A stretch of 64,000 nucleotides of DNA from a bacterium (GTDB lineage: Bacteria > SAR324 > XYD2-FULL-50-16), in assembly GCA_024275165.1 (NCBI GenBank), contig JAJRZQ010000019.1, forward strand, positions 6,259 through 70,258, read 5' to 3'. Of the stretch, positions 1-7,928 are shown piece by piece; within the stretch, counting starts at the first letter, position 1; each line of letters starts with the position of its first letter. The notes below the pieces were generated by a model. It did not search any database. It worked only from the letters and a program-made list of their open reading frames with translations, and was not told the DNA's origin. Made by a program: the position numbers and the translations under genes.

Positions 1-789
1 ATCGAGCCCAATGAAAGCCCCCTCAAAGAGTTCATGAACGAGGATGTGATTTCCATCCCCGCCGACACTGATCGGGAAGACGCGGCCCGTGTTTTTGAGC
101 GGCATCATTTAAGCGCTCTTCCCGTGGTGGACCCGCAAAACCGCATGCTGGGGATCATCACCATTGATGACATGATCCATGTCCTGCGTTCTGAGGCCAC
201 CGAAGATATCATGAAACTCGCCGGAACCACAGCCGATGAGTTTACCCTTCAGTCCCCCTTCAAGGGGTTTTTTCGTCGTATGCCCTGGCTTTTGGTCTCT
301 TTTTTCGGGGGCATGATCACCATTCAAACCAATATTTATTTCGCCGGTCAAATCAATCAGGTGGAATTCTTAGCCTTTATCACCATTATTGCCGGCATGG
401 GGGGAAACATCGCCAGTCAATCTTCGACCATTGTGGTGCGGGGCTTGGCAACGGGTAAAATCTTAGTGAGCGAATTATGGTCGGTCTTAGCGAAAGAAAT
501 CTTAATCGGCTTGCTGCTGGGCTTTTTTTTCGGCTTGCTCTTGGCTATCGTAGCGAGCCTGCAATTTAGCGATGTGCATCTTATCGGGTTTTACGTAATG
601 GCGGGAATGCTGTTTTCCATGCTCATTGCCGCTACGGTAGGCAGCCTGATGCCCATTGTGTTCCAACGCTTTTCCATTGACCCTGCCGTGGCCACCGGCC
701 CCTTTGTCTCCACCACCATAGACAACTTAGGGCTCTTGGGATATTTTGGCAGTGTCATTTTGATCCTCCGACTCTTTTTTGTACCATGA
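1..789 (+). CDS. mgtE: MgtE-type magnesium transporter, 3' part
   Basis: This gene is open from base 1 in frame 1, so its start lies outside the window; the ATG at 34 is internal. MgtE proteins are inner-membrane Mg2+ channels gated by cytosolic CBS domains. The visible part begins in the second CBS domain (LPVVD then GIITIDDMI, residues about 40-60), followed by the linker helix (EDIMKLAG) and the membrane domain of about five hydrophobic helices. The membrane domain keeps family motifs such as GNIASQSS and the late PFVSTTIDN. The TGA stop overlaps the ATG of serA (ATGA), so the two genes are probably co-transcribed. The family is certain; whether it carries Mg2+ or another divalent metal is inferred. 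Confidence 0.93.
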   Translation: MEPNESPLKEFMNEDVISIPADTDREDAARVFERHHLSALPVVDPQNRMLGIITIDDMIHVLRSEATEDIMKLAGTTADEFTLQSPFKGFFRRMPWLLVSFFGGMITIQTNIYFAGQINQVEFLAFITIIAGMGGNIASQSSTIVVRGLATGKILVSELWSVLAKEILIGLLLGFFFGLLLAIVASLQFSDVHLIGFYVMAGMLFSMLIAATVGSLMPIVFQRFSIDPAVATGPFVSTTIDNLGLLGYFGSVILILRLFFVP

Positions 790-1580
790 AAAAAATTATG
801 ATTACCGGTGCCTTGCACCAACGAGCCTTTGATATTTTAGACAGTGACCCAGAGGTAGCTTACGATTACCGCCCCGACCTGCCTCGTCCCGAGATTTTAG
901 AGATGATCGGCGACTTTGATTGCCATATCTCTCGTAGTGAAACGGATGTGGATAAAGAATTCATCGACCGGGCGAAAAAGCTCTCCGTTATCGCTCGCGC
1001 CGCCGTGGGGATTGGCAATATTGATGTTGATCAGGCTACCCAAAAGGGTATTTTGGTTTTCAACACCCCGGGGAAAAACACCAACTCCGCTGCCGAATTA
1101 ACCTTAGGTTTAATGATCGCGGTCCTGCGCAATATGTCTAAAGCGCATTTATCCATGTCTCAAAATAAGTGGAACCGGCATACCTTTATGGGAACGGAGC
1201 TTTTAGGCAAAACCGTGGGAATCATCGGCCTCGGCAATGTGGGGCACCGGGTTGCCCGCTTTTGCAACGCCTTTGATTGCGAAGTGATCACCTATGACCC
1301 CTATGTGACCTCTGAATATTGCGACGGTCACAAGGCAAGGCAGGTGGAATTTGCCGAGTTGATCGAACAATGTGATATTATTACCATCCACACCCCGAAA
1401 AACAAAGAAACGATCCATATGATCGGGGACGCGGAAATCGCCAAAATGAAAGACGGGGTGATTTTAATCAACGCGGCCAGAGGCGGGCTCTATGACGAGG
1501 CGGCTCTGTATCAAGGGCTGAAATCAGGCAAAATCTTTGGGCTCGGTATTGATACCTGGGATATTGAACCGGTGAAATAA
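786..1580 (+). CDS. serA: D-3-phosphoglycerate dehydrogenase, N-terminal part, ended by an in-frame TAA
   Basis: SerA oxidises 3-phosphoglycerate to 3-phosphohydroxypyruvate, the first step of serine synthesis. This reading frame holds the N-terminal substrate domain and the NAD-binding domain with GLGNVG near residue 155 and the catalytic-arginine motif NAARGG near residue 235. It ends at TAA 1578-1580, just after WDIEPVK. The protein resumes in the same frame with HPLKEF and TPHIGAST, which holds the catalytic histidine, so a single codon is affected and no bases are gained or lost. The start ATG overlaps the mgtE stop. Without the downstream part the enzyme would lack its catalytic His and ACT domain. 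It is either a real nonsense mutation or a sequence error. Confidence 0.9.
   Translation: MKKIMITGALHQRAFDILDSDPEVAYDYRPDLPRPEILEMIGDFDCHISRSETDVDKEFIDRAKKLSVIARAAVGIGNIDVDQATQKGILVFNTPGKNTNSAAELTLGLMIAVLRNMSKAHLSMSQNKWNRHTFMGTELLGKTVGIIGLGNVGHRVARFCNAFDCEVITYDPYVTSEYCDGHKARQVEFAELIEQCDIITIHTPKNKETIHMIGDAEIAKMKDGVILINAARGGLYDEAALYQGLKSGKIFGLGIDTWDIEPVK
1578..1580 (+). other. In-frame TAA inside serA
   Basis: The reading frame is uninterrupted on both sides: gtg aaa TAA cac ccc. Related dehydrogenases usually have an acidic or polar residue here, just before the HPL segment. GAA to TAA is a single G-to-T change. This is one of three such codons in the window (also 3446 and 51830). Confidence 0.85.
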
Positions 1581-1604
1581 CACCCCTTAAAGGAGTTCGA
1601 GACC

Positions 1605-2381
1605 GTGGTCATGACCCCTCACATTGGGGCGAGTACCAAAGAGGCGCAATTCCGCATCGCCGATTCCGTGGCCAGTGAGACCTTAAAAGCCCTACGGGGC
1701 GAAATCGTCTCCACTCCCGTCAACCTGCCCGATATCGCGGGCTTGAGCGGAGAACTGGCCAGCCATTACGCCTATCTCGCGGGTAAATTGGGCGCCTTTA
1801 GCCGCCAGTTCATGCGCCAAGAATTCGTTCCCGGGCAAATTGAGTTTTTGTTTCGAGGGAAACTCAACCCCGAAGACTTTGCCTTGATTAAGCTCAGTTA
1901 TTTGAAATCCTTTCTTCAGGGTACCCTGGATGAAACGGTTTCTTATGTGAATGTGCTGCAAATCGCCCACTCGAAAGGGATTCATATGATCGAACAAGAA
2001 GATCACGGGTTTTCGGATTATGAATCGGCGATTCGCGTTCAGGTGAAGGGCGGGGGGCATCAAATCACCATTGGCGGCACGGTGATGGGCCGCAGCCGGG
2101 TGCGTTTGAGCTATTTAAACGGTTTCGCTTTCGAAATCGAGCCCACCGGCTGCATCCTCTCGATTGAAAACGAGGACAAACCTGGAGTCATCGGTCATGT
2201 GGGGACTATTTTAGCCAAGCACTCCATCAACATCAATCGCTTTGAGCTTTCTAGGGAAAATAAAGGAGGCCAAGCCATGGCCATGGTCATGGTCGATGGA
2301 GATGTGACCGGGCAGGCCTTAAGCGACTTGACCCAATACCCCCACATCAACCGGGTACAGACCATCCGCTTAGGGGGATGA
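1605..2381 (+). CDS. serA: D-3-phosphoglycerate dehydrogenase, C-terminal part (after the internal TAA)
   Basis: This is the in-frame continuation of serA. It begins with the TPHIGAST motif carrying the active-site His, the helix back to the substrate domain, an intervening domain, and a C-terminal ACT domain (about residues 185-258, CILSIENEDKPGVIGHVG) that usually binds serine for feedback control. The GTG at 1605 is preceded at 9 bases by AAGGAG (1590-1595), so separate initiation as a second polypeptide is possible. Most likely 786-2381 was one gene of about 531 codons. The stop overlaps the next ATG (ATGA at 2378). Confidence 0.88.
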   Translation: MVMTPHIGASTKEAQFRIADSVASETLKALRGEIVSTPVNLPDIAGLSGELASHYAYLAGKLGAFSRQFMRQEFVPGQIEFLFRGKLNPEDFALIKLSYLKSFLQGTLDETVSYVNVLQIAHSKGIHMIEQEDHGFSDYESAIRVQVKGGGHQITIGGTVMGRSRVRLSYLNGFAFEIEPTGCILSIENEDKPGVIGHVGTILAKHSININRFELSRENKGGQAMAMVMVDGDVTGQALSDLTQYPHINRVQTIRLGG

Positions 2382-2971
2382 GGCGGTTTTCCCTTCTGCT
2401 GTTGCTCTGCCTGTGGGTTCTTGTAGGCAGAGCCTCTGCCCAAGGGCTTCAGGTTGGCCTTGGGGAATCCTTGGATACCTCGACTGGGGTTTACAGCCCC
2501 CAGGCCGTGCTGTTGCTTCCCCCCTACTTTGGCTTGCGGGTGACTCAGTGGAAAGGGCTCCCCTTAGAAGAACATTACCAAGTTCAAAACAGTCAGATCA
2601 CTCAGTTTAATCTGGAATTGGAGCAAACCCTAACCGAAGCTCTATGGCTGATTGATTACCTCCATCACGGCCCGGCCCGGCCCATGCCCTTTGAGTTTTT
2701 AACCGCTTATCTCGGGATCGGCTACGCCTCGGGCCCCATGCGGGTTCGGCAAACCAGGTACATCGCCGACAAGGGGCAGCTTGTCCAAAGCATGCGGGAA
2801 GAATCGGCCCCGGCAAAAACAGGCAGCCTCACCCTCGGTTTGTATGGGGGGGAACGATTTATCAATTTGGATATTGGCCTTCGTTACCTCTTGTCCAACT
2901 ACCAAACTCAAGAGGGAAGCTCATCGGCAAAAAAACTTCAGTTTTTATTGGCAATCACTTTGGCCTACTAA
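2378..2971 (+). CDS. Exported protein, probable outer-membrane beta-barrel
   Basis: I do not recognise a named family. The 197-residue product starts with a clear signal peptide (RRFSLLLLLCLWVLVG, cleavage likely after ASA). The mature part alternates short amphipathic strands with turns and ends in an aromatic residue (ITLAY), as outer-membrane barrels often do. There are no cysteines in the mature part. It overlaps serA by four bases (ATGA) and so is probably the last gene of the mgtE-serA transcript. Barrel fold and location are inferred from composition. Confidence 0.7.
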   Translation: MRRFSLLLLLCLWVLVGRASAQGLQVGLGESLDTSTGVYSPQAVLLLPPYFGLRVTQWKGLPLEEHYQVQNSQITQFNLELEQTLTEALWLIDYLHHGPARPMPFEFLTAYLGIGYASGPMRVRQTRYIADKGQLVQSMREESAPAKTGSLTLGLYGGERFINLDIGLRYLLSNYQTQEGSSSAKKLQFLLAITLAY

Positions 2972-3052
2972 GGCCACTTAAAGCCATTCAGGCATATTTC
3001 TTGATATTCTTTTTGCTTTGCGAGTTCATGGTACCACCTTTTTTTTGATTTA

Positions 3053-3448
3053 ATGGATAAGTTTCAATCTTGGTTTAAGCGAATTGCCGGCAGCTATGTG
3101 ATGCAAACCTTTCTTGGTTTCTTGGCATTTTTGTTTTTCGCTGCCTGGGCCATGTATTTTTTTGAGAGCCCGGTTCAAAACACCTTTGATTCTTTTTTTC
3201 ATGCCCTGTGGTACGCGATTGTTACGGTCACGACCGTGGGTTATGGAGACATGTCGCCAAAAACCGAATTGGGGCAGATTGCCGCTGTTTTTATCATGTT
3301 TGTGGGCATTGCCTACGCAGGGGTTTTTACCGGCTTAATCACCACTTGGCTGGTAGAAAAAAATCGTCGCAAGCAATTGGGTCTGAGCCCCTTAAAAAAG
3401 CTGGAGAAAAAATTCTTGGTCTGTGGTTGGAAAACCGACATGGCCTAA
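3053..3448 (+). CDS. Potassium channel with RCK domains, N-terminal part ended by an in-frame TAA
   Basis: This is a two-helix potassium channel pore: a first transmembrane helix (about residues 18-40), a pore loop with selectivity filter TVTTVGYGD (about residues 56-64), and a second helix (about residues 75-100). It then enters the first cytosolic RCK (TrkA-N-like) domain at FLVCGWKTDMA, where TAA 3446-3448 ends the frame. The same frame continues to 5428. RCK domains gate such channels by binding nucleotides or ions. The full gene would encode about 790 residues. Truncated here, the pore would lack its gating ring. Confidence 0.88.
   Translation: MDKFQSWFKRIAGSYVMQTFLGFLAFLFFAAWAMYFFESPVQNTFDSFFHALWYAIVTVTTVGYGDMSPKTELGQIAAVFIMFVGIAYAGVFTGLITTWLVEKNRRKQLGLSPLKKLEKKFLVCGWKTDMA
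3446..3448 (+). other. In-frame TAA inside the potassium channel gene
   Basis: The two RCK domains of this protein can be aligned with each other here: GWKTDMA-stop-LLKDIL against GWKPELPEMLHFLI. The stop falls exactly on a glutamate of the second copy, so the lost residue was probably Glu (GAA to TAA). Confidence 0.85.
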
Positions 3449-3451
3449 CTG

Positions 3452-5428
3452 TTGAAAGATATTTTAGACCTCCATGGGCGTAAAAGCGATTACTTGATTT
3501 TAATCAATAACATGAACCCCAATAAGGTCAATGAACTCCGCCTTGATCCCAAATTACAGAATTTCTATTTTTATAAAGGGGATGATACCAGCCTAGAGCA
3601 TTTAGAGGCGGCCTGCGCGGCAACGGCAGATAAGGTTTTGGTTTTGGCGGATCAAAAGCCCAACAGCTCGGCAGAAGAAAAAGATTTTCAATCGGTCTTG
3701 ACCTGCCTCGCCATGGACCGGATTAATCCGGAGATCTACCTCATCACCGAGATCATTTTACCGAAATTTCAGCTTTATCTACAGCACGCGAAGGTGGAAG
3801 AGGTGGTTTATTCCAGCTTCAACGAGCGCGCTCTTTTGTGCAATATCGCTTTAAACAGCGGGATGTATAACCTTTTTCGCGTTTTGTTTGATATTCATCA
3901 GGGGCAGCTCGACATTGTTTTACTCCCCGAGGAGAAGGAAGGGAAAAGCTACCGCGAGGTGAAAAGCGTACTGAAGGATCGACTGGTGATCGGTTTATTG
4001 GAAAATGTAGGTAATTTGACCCGCCGCAAGCAAGAAAAACTCAAGCAGGTGCAACAGCTTCCCTCCATCAAAAAAGCGATTCAAGGTTTACGGGAGTTAA
4101 AGGAAATGGAGTCCAACATGCCCGTTTTGCACCCCCCTCCCAATTATCAAATCAAGAGCAACAGCGCCTTAATCGTACTCAAGTCCCCCCCCAACGGGCT
4201 CAACCAGGTTTACGACACCTATGGCGCCAGCAACCTCGCTTTGAGCGAAACCAAGCAACTGATTGAATTCAACCTACAAGAAACGCTACTCCAAAGCTCA
4301 AGTTGGAGGGAGTACTTCGGTTTGTTGGCGACCAACTCCATTAAACTCTTAGTCGATGAGGGCACCATCCACAGCGTGCAAAGCGGAAGAGAAATCTATA
4401 AATTGAGTGAACTGGAGGTTGATGAGGAGCTGACCAAAGAAATCGTGCAGGCTTACCTCGCGGAAATCCATGCAGAAGACGAGACCATACAAGCCTTTCA
4501 CCCCACTCCCGAGGCTTTTTTAAGCGGGAGCAGAAACAAGGTCAAACTGAGGAGTCATGCCTTGGAGGCAGACAAAAAAGGGCGTCTTTTTATTTTGGGG
4601 TGGAAACCGGAACTCCCGGAGATGCTTCATTTTCTTATTATTCAACAGTTCGTCAACAGCACGGTGGAGTGGAAGGATATCACCGTGGTTGCCAATTTGG
4701 AAGAAGCCTTTTTTATAAGCATGCAAGAGCAGTTTGCCAACTTCGACAACATTCGCCTGTTCCGCGGCGATGTAGCGGATCACGATGTGTTGAAGATGGC
4801 GCAAATCGAAACGGCGACCAAAGTGCTGATCTTGGCGGAAACGGCATCGAAAAAGAGCTTCAACGAGATTGACGCCCAGACCGTACTGGCCACCATGATG
4901 GTTTCAGAATTGAACAAGAGGGCTTATAAGGTGGCAGAGATATTAGATAAGCGATACGAGACGACCTTGGCCCATTCCAAGGTGGAAGAGATCATTGCCT
5001 TGGATGAATTCAGCCGTAGGCTTTTGGCTTTAGGCAGCCACGGCAAGGGAATCACCAATGTCTTAAAGGAGTTCATCAACCTAGAACGAACAGTGGTGAG
5101 TTTTATTGACATCCCCCAGCAATTCGTCGGCCAATCCATGTCAACCCTCTACCAAGCCCATACGGTGCCGGGGATCATGGTGCTGGGTATTTTAGAAGAA
5201 GCGGGGAATATGTATGTCCGCAAATCGGAAAAGATTCGCCAAGCGCAGTTCAACCCCCAGATTCAAACCGCGGTAGAGGAGTTGGCCCGGGTCAAGGAAC
5301 TCAACCCGAATCAGGTGCGGATTGCCCCTCCTCCAGATCACCTCATCCCCTCCAACTCCCGATTAATTCTCTTGCACAGCTCGGACCACCGAGGTTGGGA
5401 GGATTACCTTGAGGCAAGCGACAACTAG
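3452..5428 (+). CDS. Potassium channel RCK-domain portion (after the internal TAA)
   Basis: This is the in-frame continuation of the channel gene. It holds the rest of the first RCK domain (YLILINNMNPNK, then VLVLADQKP) and a complete second RCK domain beginning LFILGWKPELPEML near residue 385 of this part. Tandem RCK domains on a single pore subunit are typical of a channel class that includes the CASTOR/POLLUX-like proteins. The only in-frame start close to the stop is TTG 3452, with no Shine-Dalgarno sequence, so separate translation looks unlikely. Whether it carries K+ and what ligand it binds are inferred. Confidence 0.85.
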   Translation: MKDILDLHGRKSDYLILINNMNPNKVNELRLDPKLQNFYFYKGDDTSLEHLEAACAATADKVLVLADQKPNSSAEEKDFQSVLTCLAMDRINPEIYLITEIILPKFQLYLQHAKVEEVVYSSFNERALLCNIALNSGMYNLFRVLFDIHQGQLDIVLLPEEKEGKSYREVKSVLKDRLVIGLLENVGNLTRRKQEKLKQVQQLPSIKKAIQGLRELKEMESNMPVLHPPPNYQIKSNSALIVLKSPPNGLNQVYDTYGASNLALSETKQLIEFNLQETLLQSSSWREYFGLLATNSIKLLVDEGTIHSVQSGREIYKLSELEVDEELTKEIVQAYLAEIHAEDETIQAFHPTPEAFLSGSRNKVKLRSHALEADKKGRLFILGWKPELPEMLHFLIIQQFVNSTVEWKDITVVANLEEAFFISMQEQFANFDNIRLFRGDVADHDVLKMAQIETATKVLILAETASKKSFNEIDAQTVLATMMVSELNKRAYKVAEILDKRYETTLAHSKVEEIIALDEFSRRLLALGSHGKGITNVLKEFINLERTVVSFIDIPQQFVGQSMSTLYQAHTVPGIMVLGILEEAGNMYVRKSEKIRQAQFNPQIQTAVEELARVKELNPNQVRIAPPPDHLIPSNSRLILLHSSDHRGWEDYLEASDN

Positions 5429-5433
5429 GCCCC

Positions 5434-6189
5434 ATGGAGCTGTACCAAGAACCTCTTTTTTTGCTGGTGAAGTACCCCCTCGGGGAGGCCGATTTTATCG
5501 CCCACCTCTTAAGCCGCTCTCAGGGGCCTTTGCAGGCACGCGTTCAAGGGGGGCAGCAGCTTAAAAAGGGCTTCGCTTATGAGCCGGGGGATCAAATCGA
5601 GGCCACCTTTGAGGGGCAAGAGGGTAGCGAGTTCATCCGCCTTAAAGAGGTGCGCCCCCTTTTTCAGCGCGACCCTCAACCTTTGGGCTATGTCTCTATT
5701 TTAGGGCTGGCAACCATGATGGAGTTGGCCAATCGTCTGGGGCGGAGGGGGTGGGACGCGGCGGGGCTCTTTGATTTGCTGCGGGCCTCGCAAACTTGGG
5801 ATTGGTCTCGCCCTAGCCTGCTCCAGCGACTTTTTGACTTTTTATGGCTCTTAACCGATTTAGGGGGCATCAAACCGGAATATCGCCAATGCATGACCTG
5901 TCATCGGGAGAGTTATTTAGTCAAGGGGGAGGGGATTCAGGTCAGGAAGTCCTTTTACCTTCTCAACCACGCCCAGGGGGGCTTGGTTTGCGGGGGTTGC
6001 GGCGAGGGGGGGGATTTAAACGGGAGTAGCGTGAAGCTCTTTTGGTTGGCCGACCAACAACAACCCCTTGAGGCGGTTCCCGCAGATATTATGTTGCAAG
6101 CCCTCTGGCAGCTTTTTGACTACCTCGCCTTTCACAGCCACTTTCAGCTCAAAGCCTTGCCTCTTTTGCGAGAGGCCTTAAAGGCTTAG
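5434..6189 (+). CDS. recO: DNA repair protein RecO
   Basis: RecO helps load RecA onto SSB-coated single-stranded DNA (RecFOR pathway) and anneals strands. The 251-residue length fits the family. An N-terminal OB-fold (about residues 1-80, with the ARVQGGQQLKKGF stretch) is followed by a helical domain and a zinc-finger pair CMTCH (about residue 153) and CGGCG (about residue 190). The start follows the channel stop by five bases, so it is in the same transcript. The TAG stop overlaps the stop of the convergent ABC exporter gene. Confidence 0.88.
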   Translation: MELYQEPLFLLVKYPLGEADFIAHLLSRSQGPLQARVQGGQQLKKGFAYEPGDQIEATFEGQEGSEFIRLKEVRPLFQRDPQPLGYVSILGLATMMELANRLGRRGWDAAGLFDLLRASQTWDWSRPSLLQRLFDFLWLLTDLGGIKPEYRQCMTCHRESYLVKGEGIQVRKSFYLLNHAQGGLVCGGCGEGGDLNGSSVKLFWLADQQQPLEAVPADIMLQALWQLFDYLAFHSHFQLKALPLLREALKA

Positions 6190-7928
6190 GCCTCCTGTTT
6201 GGGTTTTTCCAATTCCTTTAACAGTTCCAAATAATAACCTCCTTGCTCTGTTAAGCTTTCATGGGTGCCTCGCTCAATAATTCGCCCTTGTTTCATGACT
6301 AAAATCAAATCGGACTTGGTGATGGTAGAAAGGCGATGGGCCACGGCGATTACGGTTTTTTCCTGAAAGATTTTTTCAATGGCCAGTTGGATCAGGTTTT
6401 CGGTTACCGAGTCCACATTGCTGGTTGCCTCGTCTAAGAGAATCAACTCCGAATGACCGGCAATGGTACGGGCAAAGGAGATCAATTGCGCTTGCCCGGC
6501 CGAGAGATTGCGCCCGTTGTCCATCACCTTATGCTGGTATCCGGCGGGGATGTTTTGGATAAAGCGGTCCGCGTAGACAAAGGCCGCCGCCTCTTCAATC
6601 TCTTTTTGTCCGATCCCTGGGCGCTCCAGCCCAATATTAAAGGCTAAGCTCTCATTAAAGAGGTAGACATCCTGCTGCATTAAACTCACACAGCGCAAGA
6701 GACTGGTTTTAGACAGGTCTTTCAACTCGCGCCCATTCAATTGAATCTGCCCCTCATAGCCCCCATAGGTTTTGCTGATCAAGCGTAAAATCGTGCTTTT
6801 TCCCGAGCCGGTCGCCCCCACCAAAGCAAGTTTTTGCCCCTTTTTTAAGTGGAAACTGATTTCTTTCAACACCGGGTCGGCCGACTCTGAATAGGCAAAG
6901 CCAACTTGGTTAAAGCGCAGTTCGGCAAACCCGGTCAGCTTCGGCCCTTGACGCTCTTCTTTCTCGCTCGGTTCATTAAAAAGTTGCTCAATATGCTCTA
7001 AAGCGGAGAGTGCCCTCTGGATCATGGCAATTTGCTGGGCGAATTCTCGAATGGGGATAAAGATTTTATTTAAGGTCTGCATAAAACCGATCAAGACCCC
7101 GATGGTAATGGCCCCGGCTAAAATCAACTCGGCTCCCTGCCAGATGACCAGGGCCAAGGTGACCGAGGTCATCCCCTCAATGGTAGAAAACAGTACCGCG
7201 TCATAGATGTTGGAATGGCGTTGGGCCTGTAAGAATTGGTTGTTTTTCCCCTTGAAGATGCGGGTCACCTTGTTCTCGGCGGCAAAGAGCTGAATCATCT
7301 TGATCCCGTTGAGACATTCGGTGAGGTACGAGGTCGCCTCGGCGAGAGCGGAACGGCTTTGATTGAAATAGGTTCTTAAGCGTTTGCGCAAAAAGCTTAC
7401 CAAAAAATACACGAGGGGCAGCGCCACCATGATGACTAGGGTAAGCTTCCAGCTTAGGTAGGCCAGTAAAGCAAAAAGGGCGAGAGTTTTGATCAAGTCC
7501 GTGAAGAGGCTCAATACCCCCATGGCGAGGGATTCCCCAATGGCTTCCATGTCGCTGGTCATGCGGGATAGGGTGCCCCCCATGGGGTTGTGGTCGAAAT
7601 AGCTGCGCGGCAGGGTCAGGCAATGGGTAAAGAGTTCTGTTTTCATGTCGGCAATGGCGTATTGCCCCGAGCGTTGCAGGCTATAGGTATAAAAGGCGTC
7701 CATGCCGTAGCCGACGACAACCACCAAAAGCAGCAGGCCCCCGGAGAGATACAACCCGGGGAGGTCTTTCGCGGCTAGGTTGACATCCACGATACGCACC
7801 GTCATCCAGGGGATTAAGAGAGCCGAAGCGGTGCTAAAGGGAATTGCCGCCAAGGCGAAGTAAATCCAGATTCGGTGGGGGCGCAGATAGCGAAAGAATT
7901 TTTTTAACAGTTGTAAGTCTTTATTCAT
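6186..7928 (-). CDS. ABC exporter, MdlB-like half-transporter
   Basis: This 580-residue half-transporter has an N-terminal six-helix exporter domain (about residues 15-310) and a C-terminal ATPase: Walker A GATGSGKST (about residue 370), signature LSAGQ, Walker B ILLDEATSNVD with the catalytic glutamate present. The upstream gene overlaps it by eight bases, so the pair is co-translated and most likely forms a heterodimer. Heterodimeric exporters of this type pump lipids or drugs out across the inner membrane; the substrate is not predictable. The signature has A in place of the usual first G of SGGQ. Confidence 0.88.
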   Translation of the reverse strand: MNKDLQLLKKFFRYLRPHRIWIYFALAAIPFSTASALLIPWMTVRIVDVNLAAKDLPGLYLSGGLLLLVVVVGYGMDAFYTYSLQRSGQYAIADMKTELFTHCLTLPRSYFDHNPMGGTLSRMTSDMEAIGESLAMGVLSLFTDLIKTLALFALLAYLSWKLTLVIMVALPLVYFLVSFLRKRLRTYFNQSRSALAEATSYLTECLNGIKMIQLFAAENKVTRIFKGKNNQFLQAQRHSNIYDAVLFSTIEGMTSVTLALVIWQGAELILAGAITIGVLIGFMQTLNKIFIPIREFAQQIAMIQRALSALEHIEQLFNEPSEKEERQGPKLTGFAELRFNQVGFAYSESADPVLKEISFHLKKGQKLALVGATGSGKSTILRLISKTYGGYEGQIQLNGRELKDLSKTSLLRCVSLMQQDVYLFNESLAFNIGLERPGIGQKEIEEAAAFVYADRFIQNIPAGYQHKVMDNGRNLSAGQAQLISFARTIAGHSELILLDEATSNVDSVTENLIQLAIEKIFQEKTVIAVAHRLSTITKSDLILVMKQGRIIERGTHESLTEQGGYYLELLKELEKPKQEA

